DNA of 64,000 nt, from positions 24,864 through 88,863 of the forward strand of contig JANXZO010000033.1 of the NCBI GenBank assembly GCA_025355465.1, in the 5' to 3' direction. The position numbers were made by a program, and so were the translations under genes. The notes below the pieces were generated by a model, which worked only from the letters and a program-made list of their open reading frames with translations, had not been told where the DNA came from and searched no databases. Source of the stretch: Bacteroidales bacterium. Lineage in GTDB: Bacteria > Bacteroidota > Bacteroidia > Bacteroidales > FEN-979. Below, piece after piece: positions 1-10,412 of this stretch; position 1 is the stretch's first letter; each line of letters starts with the position of its first letter.

Positions 1-1582
1 TGAGGCGATTTCAACCAACTTAAGGGAGTCGGCCAAAGGTCGTAGCCGGTTTGTTAACAAATTCATCTACCCGATAAAGCGTGACCTTGCTGATAAAGGG
101 TTCAGGTTTACCATCAGTGCGCGCGAAAAATCCATTGCCGCCATCTGGCAGAAGATGAAAAAGAAGGAGGTTCCGTTCGACGAGATCTATGATATTTTTG
201 CCATCCGGATCGTGATTGATTCCCCCGTTGACACCGAGAAATCAGATTGCTGGAAAGTGTATGCTGCCATCACCGATCACTACCGTCCGAATATGGACCG
301 GTTACGGGATTGGATCTCCATCCCCAAAGCCAATGGCTATGAAGCCCTGCACACAACAGTCATGAGTTACACCGGCCAATGGGTTGAGATTCAGATCCGC
401 TCGAAGCGCATGGATGAAATTGCGGAAAAGGGTTATGCCGCACATTGGAAATACAAGGAGTCGATGAACCTCAGCAGTCAGCTCGATAACTGGCTTGACC
501 GGATCAGAGAGATGATCGAAAGTCCGGATGCTGACGCCCTTTCGTTCATCGATGATGTGAAGGGCTATTTCTTCCTCGAAGAAATCTCCGTCTTCACACC
601 ACAGGGTGAACTGAGGACCCTGCCGGCCAATTCCAGCATCCTCGATTTTGCTTACGCGATCCACACAGAGGTAGGCAATAACTGCATTGGCGCAAAGGTT
701 GATAAAAAGCTCGTGCCCATCAGCCACCTGCTCCGGAACGGCCAGCAGGTGGAGGTGATCACATCGCCAAAACAAGCCCCGAAGGAGGAGTGGCTGGCCT
801 ATGTGGTAACCACACGTGCCAAGAGCAATATAAAACAGGCTGTACGCGAAGAAAAAAAGAAATTTTACAAGCAGGGGAAAGAAAAGCTTGGGAAATGGTT
901 CCTTCAGATAGGGGTCGACTTCACCCATGAGAATATTAAAAAATTTCTGACAGTCAGTAATTTTAACAGCCTGGTAGATCTCTATTTTGCAGCCTCCCAG
1001 GACCTGCTCGGAATCAAAGATGTGAAGAGTTTTGCAGCCTCCAGTTTCCGCAGCGGCTGGTTGAATTATGTTGCCAAATCACAGACCCGGGGAAAATTAC
1101 GTGAACCCGCGGTAAAGCCGGCAAAGGATGCCGAAGGAAACCACCTTCGGGTAGAAACGGAGGGTGCCGTAGAATATGAAGTGGCTTCATGCTGTAATCC
1201 CATACCGGGAGACGAGGTGATTGGTTTGGTCACCACAGATCACCTGCCACTCGAAATACATCGCACCAAATGTCCCAAAGCCCAGGAGATGATCCTGTTC
1301 GGCACCAAAATGGTTCGTGTTGACTGGAACAATACGGAATCCCTCTCATTTCTTACGGTAATCAAAGTAACCGGAATCGACAAACAGGGATTGATCAACG
1401 AGATTACCGGGATCATTTCCAGTGAGTTGAATCTGAATATTAAATCTTTTCATATTGAAGCAAACAACGGACTTACCGAAGGGGAGATCACCCTTTACGT
1501 AAAAAACATAGCCAGTCTTAACGATGTTCTGGCCGAAATTAACAGTGTGGATGGCATTACCAGGGTCACCCGGGCAGATTAA
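1..1582 (+). CDS. RelA/SpoT-family (p)ppGpp synthetase/hydrolase, 3' part
   Basis: Makes, and in bifunctional members hydrolyses, the stringent-response alarmone (p)ppGpp from ATP and GTP/GDP in the cytosol. The ORF track starts at an internal ATG (155), but the frame is open without a stop back to base 2 and the extra residues fit the family, so the gene enters from the left and about 526 codons are visible. Seen in order: the synthetase domain (YEALHTTVM, then EIQIRSKRMDEIAEKGYAAH), a TGS domain beginning ISVFTPQGELRTL, a conserved-cysteine segment (SCCNPIPGDEVIGL, later HRTKCP) and a C-terminal ACT domain (VTGIDKQGLINEITGIISSE). The N-terminal HD hydrolase domain lies outside the window, so hydrolase activity cannot be judged. 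Bacteroidota usually carry a SpoT-like bifunctional enzyme; that assignment is inference. Confidence 0.96.
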   Translation, partial: EAISTNLRESAKGRSRFVNKFIYPIKRDLADKGFRFTISAREKSIAAIWQKMKKKEVPFDEIYDIFAIRIVIDSPVDTEKSDCWKVYAAITDHYRPNMDRLRDWISIPKANGYEALHTTVMSYTGQWVEIQIRSKRMDEIAEKGYAAHWKYKESMNLSSQLDNWLDRIREMIESPDADALSFIDDVKGYFFLEEISVFTPQGELRTLPANSSILDFAYAIHTEVGNNCIGAKVDKKLVPISHLLRNGQQVEVITSPKQAPKEEWLAYVVTTRAKSNIKQAVREEKKKFYKQGKEKLGKWFLQIGVDFTHENIKKFLTVSNFNSLVDLYFAASQDLLGIKDVKSFAASSFRSGWLNYVAKSQTRGKLREPAVKPAKDAEGNHLRVETEGAVEYEVASCCNPIPGDEVIGLVTTDHLPLEIHRTKCPKAQEMILFGTKMVRVDWNNTESLSFLTVIKVTGIDKQGLINEITGIISSELNLNIKSFHIEANNGLTEGEITLYVKNIASLNDVLAEINSVDGITRVTRAD

Positions 1583-1611
1583 TTAAAAAAAAATCTATTT
1601 TTATTCGTTCT

Positions 1612-1633
1612 AAATACGATTAATTGCGTATTT
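1612..1633. promoter_or_regulatory. Inverted repeat upstream of the Fur-family gene
   Basis: AAATACG and CGTATTT form a perfect 7-bp inverted repeat around an 8-base AT-rich centre, ending 19 bp before the Fur-family start codon. A weak -7-like TATTTTTA overlaps the right arm. The position fits an autoregulatory operator, but the spacing is not the 7-1-7 layout of classical Fur/PerR boxes. Confidence 0.35.
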
Positions 1634-1652
1634 TTATGCAAAATTTCCTGAT

Positions 1653-2105
1653 ATGATTAAAAAAGCTGCGGAAGATACATTTGAAAATATTCGCAAAGTT
1701 TTCACCGAATATTTGGAACGTCATGGTCACCGGAAAACGCCGGAGCGTTACACGATCCTGAAAGAGATTTTTGCAACGGAAGGGCATTTCGACATAGAAA
1801 CGTTGTACATCCGCATGAAAAATCACAAGTACCGGGTGAGCAGAGCTACCCTGTACAATACGATAGAGTTGCTGCTCGACTGCGGACTGGTTACCAAGCA
1901 CCAGTTTGGTACCAATTACGCCCAATTTGAAAAATCGGCCTTCTTTAAACAGCACGACCACTTTATTTACGACGATTCCGGCGAGGTCATCGAATTCTAC
2001 GACCCCCGTATCGAAGCGATCAGGTCGCATGTAGAGGAGCTATACAATGTAGAGGTTACGCACTATGCGCTAACCTTCTACGGTCAGTCAAAATCCAAAA
2101 AATAA
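1653..2105 (+). CDS. Fur-family transcriptional regulator
   Basis: DNA-binding metalloregulator of 150 residues, a normal Fur length. The N-terminal half is a winged helix ([15 protein letters not shown], then [21 protein letters not shown]). The C-terminal half is the dimerisation and metal domain with [12 protein letters not shown], where typical Fur/Zur/PerR have a histidine cluster followed by a CxxC. Here both cysteines of the first pair are absent, and the C-terminal GQSKSKK has serine where a cysteine is often found, so the structural Cys4 zinc site is missing. Cognate metal or peroxide sensing therefore cannot be assigned. It sits 70 bp after the RelA/SpoT gene and 12 bp before purA, and an inverted repeat precedes it. 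Family assignment is secure; subtype is not. Confidence 0.92.
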   Translation: MIKKAAEDTFENIRKVFTEYLERHGHRKTPERYTILKEIFATEGHFDIETLYIRMKNHKYRVSRATLYNTIELLLDCGLVTKHQFGTNYAQFEKSAFFKQHDHFIYDDSGEVIEFYDPRIEAIRSHVEELYNVEVTHYALTFYGQSKSKK

Positions 2106-3407
<1,302 letters not shown>

Positions 3408-3413
3408 TGGCTT

Positions 3414-6400
3414 TTACAGTTTCCGCTTAACTTCGATCTGTTCGTAACCTTCCACAATATCGCCTACTTTGATGTCGTTGAAGTTGTCGATGTTCAAACC
3501 GCATTCATAACCCGAAAGCACCTCGCGCACATCATCCTTGAACCGTTTCAGAGAACCGAGCGATCCTGTATGTACCACAATGCCGTCGCGGATAATACGG
3601 ATCTTCGTGTTGCGGGTTACCTTACCATCCAGTACCATACAGCCGGCAACAGCGCCCACTTTTGTAATATGGAATACATCGCGTACTTCGATGTTGCAAA
3701 GGATCTTCTCCTCGATCTCAGGTGAAAGCATTCCTTCGATGGCCGCTTTGATCTCCTCGATGGCCTGGTAAATGATGGAATATAGACGGATGTCAATCTG
3801 TTCTGCCTCCGCCAGTTTGCGTGCACTGACCGATGGCCTCACCTGGAAGCCGACAATGACCGCATTGGATGCAGAGGCAAGCAGGACATCAGACTCTGTA
3901 ATGGCGCCTACCGACTTGTGGATCACATTCACCATGACCTCTTCGGTGGAAAGTTTCAGCAACGAATCTGAGAGTGCTTCCACCGACCCGTCAACATCAC
4001 CTTTAACAATGATATTAAGCTCCTTGAAATCACCTATCGCAATACGGCGCCCGATTTCATCAAGGGTGATGTGTTTCTGGGTGCGCAGACCTTGTTCGCG
4101 CTGGAGCTGAAGCCGCTTGGTGGCAATGGCTTTGGCTTCTTTTTCATCGGTCATCACATTAAATCCGTCGCCGGCTTGCGGGGCGCCATTCAAACCGAGC
4201 ATCAGCATCGGTTGTGACGGCCCTGCCTCTTTGATAGGCTGGTTGCGCTCGTTATACATGGCTTTCACCCTGCCAAAGGTTGCCCCGGCAAGAACGATAT
4301 CGCCAACGCGGAGTGTTCCGTTCTGTACAAGCAGCTTGGATACATAGCCCCTTCCTTTGTCGAGCGATGATTCGATAACGGTACCGAATGCCTGTCTGGT
4401 GGGATTCGCTTTCAGGTTGAGCATCTCCGACTCCAGCAATACTTTTTCGAGAAGCACTCCGACATTGAGGCCTGTTTTGGCCGAAATCTCCTGGGTCTGA
4501 TATTTACCACCCCACTCTTCCACGAGAATGTTCATCTTGGAAAGTTCTTCGCGGATCTTTTCGGGATTGGAGTTGGGTTTATCAATTTTGTTGATGGCGA
4601 AGACGATCGGAACCCCTGCGGCAAGCGCATGGTTGATGGCTTCTTTGGTTTGCGGCATTACCGTTTCATCGGCAGCAATCACAATGACCACCACATCGGT
4701 TACCTTGGCGCCGCGGGCACGCATGGCCGTAAACGCTTCGTGGCCCGGAGTGTCGAGGAAGGTGATCTCCTTGCCGTTTTCAAGTTTCACCTCGTAGGCA
4801 CCGATATGCTGCGTAATACCACCGGCTTCTCCGGCCACCACATTGGTGCTGCGGATGAAGTCGAGCAGCTTGGTCTTGCCGTGGTCAACATGTCCCATCA
4901 CAGCCACTACCGGTGCACGCTCACGCAGATCTTCCGGCTGGTCTTCATCATGCGAACGAATGGCCTCCTGTACTTCAACACTTACAAACTCCAGTTTATA
5001 GCCGAACTCTTCGGCTACCAGGCTGAGTGTTTCCGCATCCAGACGCTGGTTGATGGAAACGAACATACCCAGCGCCATACAGGTGGAGATAACCTCTGTA
5101 ACCTGCACATTCATCATCGAGGCCAGCTCATTTGCCGTAACGAATTCCGTAACCTTGATGATCCGCTTGCCCTCTTCCAACCGCTCCATTTCCTGGTGCA
5201 TCTGCTGGCTGACGGCTTCGCGTTTGGCCTTGCGGTATTTTGAAGCTTTTGATTTTCCACCCGGGGCAAGCCTGGAAAGCGTCTCCTTGATCTGTCGCTC
5301 GATATCCTCCTGAGTTACCTCGGACTTTGTGATATCCTTGCTGAATTTCTTGTCCTTCTGAAGCGTCGGCTTCTGGATTCCACTGGTGGGTTTTACCTCC
5401 GTGGTAACCTCTTCACCCTGGCGTTTGATCCTTTTGCGCTTCTTCTTCTTTCCCTTTGCAGCATTGTCGGAAGAGGAGGCAATGGGTACAGGTTTTTTCT
5501 TTTCAAATTTCCGGGGCTCGGGAAGTACGATCGAGCCAAGGATCGTAGGACCTTCAAGTTTGATGCGTTCCGTTGGCAGGAAGTTTTCCTCATGCACCGG
5601 AGCATCTGCAACCTGTGGTGTTTCGTTTACAGGCGCTACAGCCTCAACAACGGGTTCGGCCTGGGGCAGTGGCACAGGGAGTTCCTCGGAAGTAACCTCA
5701 ACGGTACTTTCAGGAGCTGCCGGTGTTTCTGTGACAACAACCTCGGGTTCAGTCTGTTTCGATTTGGCTTTTTTCGACGGCTTTTTGGCAAATGCGGCCA
5801 GGTCCATCTTGCCCAGTATTTTCAGGTCACCGGTACCTTTTTGTTCAGGTTCAGGTTCCGTGGTTACAGGAATCTCCGCGACAGGCTCTTTAACCTCGGC
5901 GACCGCTATGGGAACGATTGGTGTGGCCGTTTGTTCAGGCGCTGTCTCTTCAGTCGCTGCAGTGGGCTTTTCATTTTTTGCTGCAGGAACCTCGGCAGCA
6001 GGAGGAGGCGGAACCACAGGTTTTTCCTGTTTCTTTGTTTCAACAACAGGTTCTGCCGCACCCGGTACTTTCGGTTTCCTGGGCGCTTCAAAGGGCTTCT
6101 TCTCAAACTCCATCGGCATGTTCTTGATGAACAGGTCGTCGAACTCCTTCTCATGGTCCTTTACAGCGCTTTTCTTGTCTTCCAGCGTGACCGTTTCGTG
6201 AACGGCGAATTGAAGACCAATTTTTTTCGCCTCTTCCTTCACGTGTTTTTCAGAAGCGAACTCCTTTACCAGAAGCATGTACATCTCCTGCGACAATTTC
6301 GCATTGGGATCCCGTTCTACCTGAAATCCTTTCTTGGAAAGGAACTCCACAACGTGGTTGATCCCTATGTTAAATTCCCGCGCAGCTTTGCTAAGCCTTG

Positions 6401-6422
6401 TCGTTGTTACGCCTTCACTCAT
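3414..6422 (-). CDS. infB: Translation initiation factor IF-2
   Basis: GTPase that delivers fMet-tRNA to the 30S subunit and promotes 50S joining. The 1002-residue protein starts with an IF2-N domain ([21 protein letters not shown]), followed by about 350 residues of low-complexity Ala/Pro/Glu/Val/Lys linker, a second IF2-N helix bundle, then the G domain with GHVDHGKT (G1), DTPGHEAF (G3) and NKIDKPNSN (G4), and C-terminal beta-barrel and initiator-tRNA-binding domains. The long linker explains the many large antisense ORFs in the track between 5.0 and 6.4 kb; these are composition shadows. It is the last gene of rimP-nusA-infB, 19 bp after nusA. Confidence 0.98.
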   Translation of the reverse strand: MSEGVTTTRLSKAAREFNIGINHVVEFLSKKGFQVERDPNAKLSQEMYMLLVKEFASEKHVKEEAKKIGLQFAVHETVTLEDKKSAVKDHEKEFDDLFIKNMPMEFEKKPFEAPRKPKVPGAAEPVVETKKQEKPVVPPPPAAEVPAAKNEKPTAATEETAPEQTATPIVPIAVAEVKEPVAEIPVTTEPEPEQKGTGDLKILGKMDLAAFAKKPSKKAKSKQTEPEVVVTETPAAPESTVEVTSEELPVPLPQAEPVVEAVAPVNETPQVADAPVHEENFLPTERIKLEGPTILGSIVLPEPRKFEKKKPVPIASSSDNAAKGKKKKRKRIKRQGEEVTTEVKPTSGIQKPTLQKDKKFSKDITKSEVTQEDIERQIKETLSRLAPGGKSKASKYRKAKREAVSQQMHQEMERLEEGKRIIKVTEFVTANELASMMNVQVTEVISTCMALGMFVSINQRLDAETLSLVAEEFGYKLEFVSVEVQEAIRSHDEDQPEDLRERAPVVAVMGHVDHGKTKLLDFIRSTNVVAGEAGGITQHIGAYEVKLENGKEITFLDTPGHEAFTAMRARGAKVTDVVVIVIAADETVMPQTKEAINHALAAGVPIVFAINKIDKPNSNPEKIREELSKMNILVEEWGGKYQTQEISAKTGLNVGVLLEKVLLESEMLNLKANPTRQAFGTVIESSLDKGRGYVSKLLVQNGTLRVGDIVLAGATFGRVKAMYNERNQPIKEAGPSQPMLMLGLNGAPQAGDGFNVMTDEKEAKAIATKRLQLQREQGLRTQKHITLDEIGRRIAIGDFKELNIIVKGDVDGSVEALSDSLLKLSTEEVMVNVIHKSVGAITESDVLLASASNAVIVGFQVRPSVSARKLAEAEQIDIRLYSIIYQAIEEIKAAIEGMLSPEIEEKILCNIEVRDVFHITKVGAVAGCMVLDGKVTRNTKIRIIRDGIVVHTGSLGSLKRFKDDVREVLSGYECGLNIDNFNDIKVGDIVEGYEQIEVKRKL

Positions 6423-6441
6423 GCGGTAAAATTATGACTTT

Positions 6442-7677
6442 TTATTCAAATTCGGCTCTTAAAATGCGGATAACTTCATTGATCGTTTCCTCTTCGAGGT
6501 CGGTCCGCTTCACCAACTCCTCAACATTCAGATCAAGAATACTCTTTGCTGTATCACAGCCGATATTTTTTAGTTCATCAATGATCCACTGATCGATTTC
6601 ATCGGAGAATTCCTGAAGATCAACATCTTCGTTCTCTACATCGGTGTCGCGGTATACATCGATCTCATAGCCGGTAAGTTTTCCGGCCAGTTTGATATTA
6701 AAACCGCCTTTACCGATAGCCAGCGAAACCTGGTCGGGTTTCATGTAAACATCGGCTCTTTTCTCTTCATCGTTGATCACGATCGATGAAATTTTTGCAG
6801 GGCTCAGCGAGCGCTGTATGAAAAGCGAGGGGTTGGTGGTAAAGTTTATAACGTCGATGTTTTCGTTCTTCAGTTCGCGCACAATTCCGTGAATACGGCT
6901 GCCCTTCATGCCAACACAGGCACCCACGGGGTCGATACGGTCGTCGTATGACTCAACAGCGATTTTGGCACGCTCGCCCGGTACACGAACGATCTTCCGG
7001 ATGCTGATCAGTCCGTCGAAAACCTCTGGAACTTCTGCTTCAAACAACCTTTCGAGGAAAGCTTCGGAGGTGCGTGACAGCACGATCACCGGGTTGTTGT
7101 TTTTCATCTCAACTTTCGAAACAACGGCACGAATGGAATCGCCCTTGCGGTAAAAATCAGAAGGGATCTGTTCCGATTTGGGAAGAATGATCTCAATGCC
7201 TTCATCGTCGAGCACAAGAATCTCCTTCTTCCACACCTGGTATACCTCACCGGCAACAATTTCGCCAATCTTTTCGCGGTATTTTGCGTAGATGTTGTTC
7301 TTTTCGTACTCCTGGATCTTGGAGATCAGGTTTTGCCTGATGGCAAGAATTTCACGCCGGCCAAAACTTCCCAGTTTGATCTCTTCCGATAGCTCTTCAC
7401 CTACTTCAAAATCAGGCTCGATCTTCACCGCCTCCGAAAGAGGTACCTGGGTGTTTTCATCCTCCACTGTTCCATCGTCGACAATAACACGCTGGCGCCA
7501 GATTTCAAGGTCTCCCTTGTCGATGTTGACAATAATATCGAAATTGTCGGACGAACCGAACCGTTTCGTCAGCATGTGCCGGAAAACATCCTCGAGGATG
7601 CGCATCATGGTTTCCCTGTCGATGTTCTTGAATTCCTTGAATTCCGAAAAGGTTTCGACTAAATTCAGATGTTCCAT
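6442..7677 (-). CDS. nusA: Transcription termination/antitermination factor NusA
   Basis: Binds RNA polymerase and nascent RNA, modulating pausing, termination and antitermination. The 411 residues comprise an N-terminal polymerase-binding domain, an S1 domain (KIGEIVAGEVYQVWKKEI), and two KH domains (DPVGACVGMKGSRIHGIV and VSLAIGKGGFNIKLAGKLTG). It ends with a short helix-hairpin-helix-like stretch after an acidic DVENEDVDLQEF linker. It is shorter than E. coli NusA (495) because the full C-terminal acidic repeats are absent, which is usual outside Proteobacteria. It lies 12 bp after rimP and 19 bp before infB in the standard order. Confidence 0.97.
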   Translation of the reverse strand: MEHLNLVETFSEFKEFKNIDRETMMRILEDVFRHMLTKRFGSSDNFDIIVNIDKGDLEIWRQRVIVDDGTVEDENTQVPLSEAVKIEPDFEVGEELSEEIKLGSFGRREILAIRQNLISKIQEYEKNNIYAKYREKIGEIVAGEVYQVWKKEILVLDDEGIEIILPKSEQIPSDFYRKGDSIRAVVSKVEMKNNNPVIVLSRTSEAFLERLFEAEVPEVFDGLISIRKIVRVPGERAKIAVESYDDRIDPVGACVGMKGSRIHGIVRELKNENIDVINFTTNPSLFIQRSLSPAKISSIVINDEEKRADVYMKPDQVSLAIGKGGFNIKLAGKLTGYEIDVYRDTDVENEDVDLQEFSDEIDQWIIDELKNIGCDTAKSILDLNVEELVKRTDLEEETINEVIRILRAEFE

Positions 7678-7689
7678 TGCTTGATGACC

Positions 7690-8145
7690 CTATTTTTTAA
7701 ATGTTATTACTTCTTTCGCACTTTTTATGTCGTGATAAAGGAGGGAAATGATCTTCTCCTCTGACAATTTCTTCGGTCTCTTTTCGATATAACTTATCGA
7801 GATTCCATGTTCGTCGGCAGTGTTGACTTTACCGATGAGTTTGTCGCCTGCAAGGGTAACGATCTCAAGCTCTTTACCGAGATTTTTGGTGTATTGCGCC
7901 GGATGTTTGAGCGGTCTGTCGGCACCCGGCGAGGAGACGGTCAGATCGAAATCTTCTGACTCCCGGTCCAGATGCTCTTCAATGTACCGGCTCAACTGCT
8001 GACAACCTTCAATGGTAACCCCTTTCAGGCCGTCGATAAAAACAGAAATCTTATTGGTCGGTTTTACCAGCACTTCGATCAGGAAAAGATCGGTGCCTTT
8101 CAGGAACTCATTGGCCAGTTTTACGACTTGTTTTTCTGCGATCAT
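7690..8145 (-). CDS. rimP: Ribosome maturation factor RimP
   Basis: Needed for late 30S subunit maturation. The 151 residues show the RimP N-terminal domain with a DFDLTVSSPGADRPL motif (the conserved V-S-S/T-P-G-x-x-R/D-P-L signature) and a C-terminal Sm-like barrel (NTADEHGISISYIEKRPKK). It heads the rimP-nusA-infB operon. The start ATG is 62 bp downstream of a strong minus-strand promoter at 8207-8237, leaving a leader of roughly 55 nt. Confidence 0.96.
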   Translation of the reverse strand: MIAEKQVVKLANEFLKGTDLFLIEVLVKPTNKISVFIDGLKGVTIEGCQQLSRYIEEHLDRESEDFDLTVSSPGADRPLKHPAQYTKNLGKELEIVTLAGDKLIGKVNTADEHGISISYIEKRPKKLSEEKIISLLYHDIKSAKEVITFKK

Positions 8146-8206
8146 GGTATTTTAATAAAAGAGGGGACTGTTTGCCCCCTCGAACCATCCATACAAAAAT
8201 CGGGTG

Positions 8207-8237
8207 CAAAGATACACATTATTTATTAAACACCAAA
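8207..8237 (-). promoter_or_regulatory. Bacteroidota-type promoter of rimP-nusA-infB
   Basis: On the minus strand the sequence reads TTTG, 19 bases, TATCTTTG, an exact match to the Bacteroidota housekeeping consensus (TTTG, N19-21, TAnnTTTG). Transcription would start near 8200 and enter rimP. Confidence 0.75.
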
Positions 8238-8241
8238 TCCT

Positions 8242-8249
8242 TATCTTTG
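8242..8249 (+). promoter_or_regulatory. -7 element upstream of the propeller protein
   Basis: TATCTTTG on the plus strand, 21 bp before the ATG at 8271. No good TTTG lies at the expected distance upstream. It is only a few bases from the -33 box of the divergent rimP promoter, so the two promoters physically overlap. Confidence 0.45.
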
Positions 8250-8270
8250 TTTTATCCAATTTATGTATGT

Positions 8271-10382
8271 ATGCGGCTTGTACTCCGTTTGCTGGTTGCA
8301 CTTTTGATCCTTCCCTGGCCATGTGCCGGTCAGTGGAATTATGTAAATCCGGTACCTGTTCCCGACTGGTACACCTCCATCAGCTTTGTAACTGACCTTA
8401 CCGGATATGCACTGGGATCTGACGGAAACCTTGCAAAAACCACAAACGGAGGAGCTTCCTGGACAGCCGTACAGCGAACGCGGTTTCCCGGTGTTTACTG
8501 CACCGACATGGTTTTTACTTCCGTAGCAAACGGGTTGATAACAGCCGCCGGCGGCATCATTCTCAGGAGTGTTGACGGGGGAGCCGCATGGGATGCAGTT
8601 GAATCCGGAACCAGCGAGGATCTGCGGTCGATCTGCATGATCAATGCAAACGTGGGATTTATTACCGGAAACAAAGGTGTGTTGCTGAAAACCACCAACG
8701 GTGGAGCAACCTGGACTTTGATGCCAACGCCGGGTTACCGAAACTCCTATGATTGCCGCTTCGCATCTTCCAGCAAGGGCTTCATAGCCTGCGGACAGAC
8801 GCTTCTCAAAACCGTCAACGGCGGAGTTAACTGGAGCGTTTGTCTCAGCTCCGATACAATTTGGGGTTTTTTGCAAATTGCCTGTATCGATTCTCTCACT
8901 GTTTTCGCAACCGGGCCAAGAGGCACGCTCTTCCAGACCACCGATGGCGGGTCAAACTGGTTGCGCATCAATCTTCCGGTATCTGCAAATTTTTATGCCA
9001 TTGCTTTCCCGACGGCATCCACGGGATTTCTTGCCGGCAGCAGTGGAACCATGCTAAGGACCCTCGATGGAGGAACCACCTGGAATGTTTACCAGACCGG
9101 TTTTTCATACGACCTGAGGGCGCTCGCCTTTTCCGATTCGACAACCGGATGCGTGGCAGGAGCGTTAGGAGCCATTCTGCGTACCGGAGATTCGGGCAAC
9201 TCCTGGTCGCCGGTCACCTTCACCACGCTGGTTAGCCTCAACGCCGTCGATTTTGCCGGGCCTGCCACTGGTTTTGCTGCAGGAGCCGGCGGTACGATTC
9301 TGAAAACCACCGATGGCGGCAGCACCTGGGTGTTGCTTCAAACCGGCACTACCGATAACCTGACCACACTTTTTTCGGTTGATGCGATGTTTACCTATGC
9401 CGGCACTGAGGGCGGTAACCTCCTCCGAACCACCAACGGCGGGTTGACCTGGGAAAAGATTAATACCCCTGTTTTTGCCTCCCTGACTTCAATCTTTTTT
9501 CGTGGCCGGTTAATGGGTTTTATTACCGGCAGCAACGGCGTGGTGAGTAAAACCAGCGATGGGGGAGCCTCCTGGAGCCTGGTCAACACCGGCACGACCG
9601 AAGTATGCATGTCGACCTGCTTCTCTGCCACCACAGGGATGGCGTGTGGTACCAATGGCCTTGTAATCAGGTCCGCCGATAATGGTAACACCTGGACCCC
9701 GGTAGCAGTGCCGGAATTCATCAATGCCTCCCTTAACCGGATTGTATATGCCGGTGAGAATACCTGGTGCCTGATCGGGAACCTCTGGATGGGAACTACC
9801 AGCACGATGTTCTTTGGCCAAAGTACCGACGATGGAAAAAGCTGGAAAGTGAAAACCTTCGATTATTTTAATTCCAACTGGTTCAACTCATTGTATTTTA
9901 CCGATCCCCTTACCGGTTCTATCGCGGGTTCGAAGATCCTTTTGAAAACAACCGACGGAGGAGCACACTGGATAGACCAAACACCAGCATACACGTCCGC
10001 CGGAAGCAACGACATCTGTTTCACCGACGTGCAGACAGGTATTGCCGTGGGTGGCTACGGACAGATCATTAAAACCACAAATGGCGGCGGACTGGGAATC
10101 AACAATCCAAACCAGGTAGAAGCTGGCATGCTCGGACAGCCCTATCCGAATCCGGCGCAGGTCGATGTTCACCTTCCGTTTAGCCTCCACCGCGCGGAAG
10201 TTGTCAGGATCGATATCCTCGACTTTACCGGACGTACTCTGCTGGTGCTGAAAGAGGGCTGGGTTGAGGCGGGCGATTACCTGGCAGGGTTTTCGGTACG
10301 GGCATGGCCCCGGGGATTATACCTGTGCCGCCTGCAGTCCGAAGGGAAGACTGAATACCGGAAATTGATAATCCATCCCTGA
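8271..10382 (+). CDS. Secreted YCF48-like repeat protein with T9SS sorting domain
   Basis: The track starts at 8172, but that would place the promoter inside the gene. The in-frame ATG at 8271 begins a clear signal peptide (MRLVLRLLVALLILPWPCAGQ), giving 703 residues. The body has about 14 copies of a motif of the form LKTTNGGATW or LRTTDGGSTW every 40-50 residues, the hallmark of YCF48/BNR-like beta-propeller blades; fourteen would suit two seven-bladed propellers (inference). The last 80 residues (QPYPNPAQVDVHLPF, ending in GLYLCRLQSEGKTEYRKLI) form a type A T9SS sorting domain, so the protein should be exported and anchored at or released from the surface. Its ligand or substrate is unknown. 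Bacterial YCF48 proteins need not relate to photosystem assembly. Confidence 0.88.
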   Translation: MRLVLRLLVALLILPWPCAGQWNYVNPVPVPDWYTSISFVTDLTGYALGSDGNLAKTTNGGASWTAVQRTRFPGVYCTDMVFTSVANGLITAAGGIILRSVDGGAAWDAVESGTSEDLRSICMINANVGFITGNKGVLLKTTNGGATWTLMPTPGYRNSYDCRFASSSKGFIACGQTLLKTVNGGVNWSVCLSSDTIWGFLQIACIDSLTVFATGPRGTLFQTTDGGSNWLRINLPVSANFYAIAFPTASTGFLAGSSGTMLRTLDGGTTWNVYQTGFSYDLRALAFSDSTTGCVAGALGAILRTGDSGNSWSPVTFTTLVSLNAVDFAGPATGFAAGAGGTILKTTDGGSTWVLLQTGTTDNLTTLFSVDAMFTYAGTEGGNLLRTTNGGLTWEKINTPVFASLTSIFFRGRLMGFITGSNGVVSKTSDGGASWSLVNTGTTEVCMSTCFSATTGMACGTNGLVIRSADNGNTWTPVAVPEFINASLNRIVYAGENTWCLIGNLWMGTTSTMFFGQSTDDGKSWKVKTFDYFNSNWFNSLYFTDPLTGSIAGSKILLKTTDGGAHWIDQTPAYTSAGSNDICFTDVQTGIAVGGYGQIIKTTNGGGLGINNPNQVEAGMLGQPYPNPAQVDVHLPFSLHRAEVVRIDILDFTGRTLLVLKEGWVEAGDYLAGFSVRAWPRGLYLCRLQSEGKTEYRKLIIHP

Positions 10383-10412
10383 AAAATTTCGATATTTGCC
10401 CAAAATTCCATT

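Noticed and set aside
302-928. 208-residue minus-strand ORF in the RelA/SpoT gene
   Set aside because: The opposite frame encodes a continuous conserved synthetase and TGS domain; this one has no recognisable features.
5386-6437. Large plus-strand ORFs (271 and 281 residues) opposite infB
   Set aside because: They are antisense to the low-complexity IF-2 linker. Their Ser/Gly/Thr- or Arg/Phe-rich composition is a codon shadow and they resemble no family.
8172-8270. N-terminal extension of the propeller protein as called by the track
   Set aside because: It contains the promoter -7 box and lies ahead of a clean signal peptide starting at 8271.
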